Shown: in pieces, positions 5,526 to 5,689 of the stretch
How the letters are laid out: each line of letters starts with the position of its first letter
How positions within the stretch are numbered: the stretch's first letter is position 1
Origin: an uncultured Lentisphaeria bacterium
GTDB taxonomy: Bacteria; Verrucomicrobiota; Lentisphaeria; Victivallales; Victivallaceae
Length of the DNA stretch: 5,689 nucleotides
Reading direction: 5' to 3'
Assembly (NCBI GenBank): GCA_903821255.1
Contig: CAIJKT010001116.1
Location: forward strand, 1-5,689
Translations under genes and position numbers: made by a program
The notes under the pieces: model-generated
Told to the model about the DNA's origin: nothing
Seen by the model: the letters and a program-made list of their open reading frames with translations, nothing else
Database searches by the model: none

Positions 5526-5689
5526 ATGACTAATTCAACCGTAAATAATACCAGGCTGATCAGCGGGACATTTATGCAGATGGACCACTGGAGCGATACT
5601 GAAGGCGCGAGATTCCAGCAGGAAATCCGCAGCTTAAATGAAGATCACTGGCGGCAGATGGTTCGCGATATGGCGGCCATCGGCATTGA
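5526..5689 (+). CDS. Divergent DUF4434-like putative hydrolase (N-terminal fragment)
   Basis: An ATG at 5526 opens a frame that stays open to the window end (54 complete codons, C-terminus missing). AAGGA lies 12 bases upstream, slightly long for a ribosome binding site. After about ten polar residues comes LISGTFMQMDHWSD, then an amphipathic stretch ending W-R-Q-M-V-R-D-M-A-A-I-G-I. This pattern, a first strand with GTF-x-Q and a helix with W-x-x-x-x-x-x-M-x-x-x-G-I, is what I recall from the first beta/alpha unit of DUF4434 and related GH5-like TIM barrels. The assignment comes from memory on a short fragment. There is no signal peptide, unlike the two exported proteins, so it may act in the cytoplasm. 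Operator O4 and the divergent layout place it in the same regulon as the LacI gene. Confidence 0.72.
   Translation, partial: MTNSTVNNTRLISGTFMQMDHWSDTEGARFQQEIRSLNEDHWRQMVRDMAAIGI

Overview
The window looks like a small, locally regulated carbohydrate-degradation locus from a bacterium, most plausibly of the PVC group (Lentisphaerota, Kiritimatiellota or Verrucomicrobiota). That placement is inference. It rests on two large exported glycoside-hydrolase-like proteins, a LacI-type regulator with the VSFALKDDPRI style of helix-turn-helix, canonical Shine-Dalgarno sites and sigma70-like promoters. No rRNA, tRNA or conserved housekeeping gene is present to fix the taxon.

Layout. Bases 1-1393 (minus) hold most of a secreted beta-sandwich plus TIM-barrel hydrolase-like protein whose C-terminus lies outside the window. 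Bases 1394-1773 are intergenic but not empty. They contain a decayed copy of the 3' end of the neighbouring gene (1494-1588), a hairpin on each side of the area, and a complete promoter with operator (1617-1662). Bases 1774-4128 (minus) encode a 784-residue exported protein with a GHL15-like catalytic region and two tandem 160-residue C-terminal modules. Its promoter and operator are at 4266-4311. Bases 4360-5328 (minus) encode a LacI/GalR-family regulator with its own promoter and operator at 5342-5387. A divergent gene starts at 5526 on the plus strand, resembles DUF4434-type hydrolase-like proteins, and runs off the end. It has a fourth promoter and operator at 5426-5471.

The most striking feature is regulatory. 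Four promoters share one geometry: a TTGAC(A/T) -35 box, exactly 17 bases, a -10 box, exactly 3 bases, and a 14-base palindrome TTTAAACGTTTAAA (one mismatch in the fourth). The palindrome has the central CG typical of LacI-family operators and sits over the expected transcription start. The simplest reading is that the encoded LacI protein represses itself, the 784-residue enzyme, the 464+ residue hydrolase and the divergent gene, and releases them when a sugar ligand binds.

The second striking feature is historical. The promoter at 1617-1662 is followed by a frameshifted relic of the last 30 or so codons of a paralogue of the 784-residue gene. This suggests that a tandemly duplicated gene with its promoter was deleted internally, leaving its promoter in front of the hydrolase at 1393. 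The ligand, the polysaccharide and the reactions of the three enzyme-like proteins cannot be read from this sequence.
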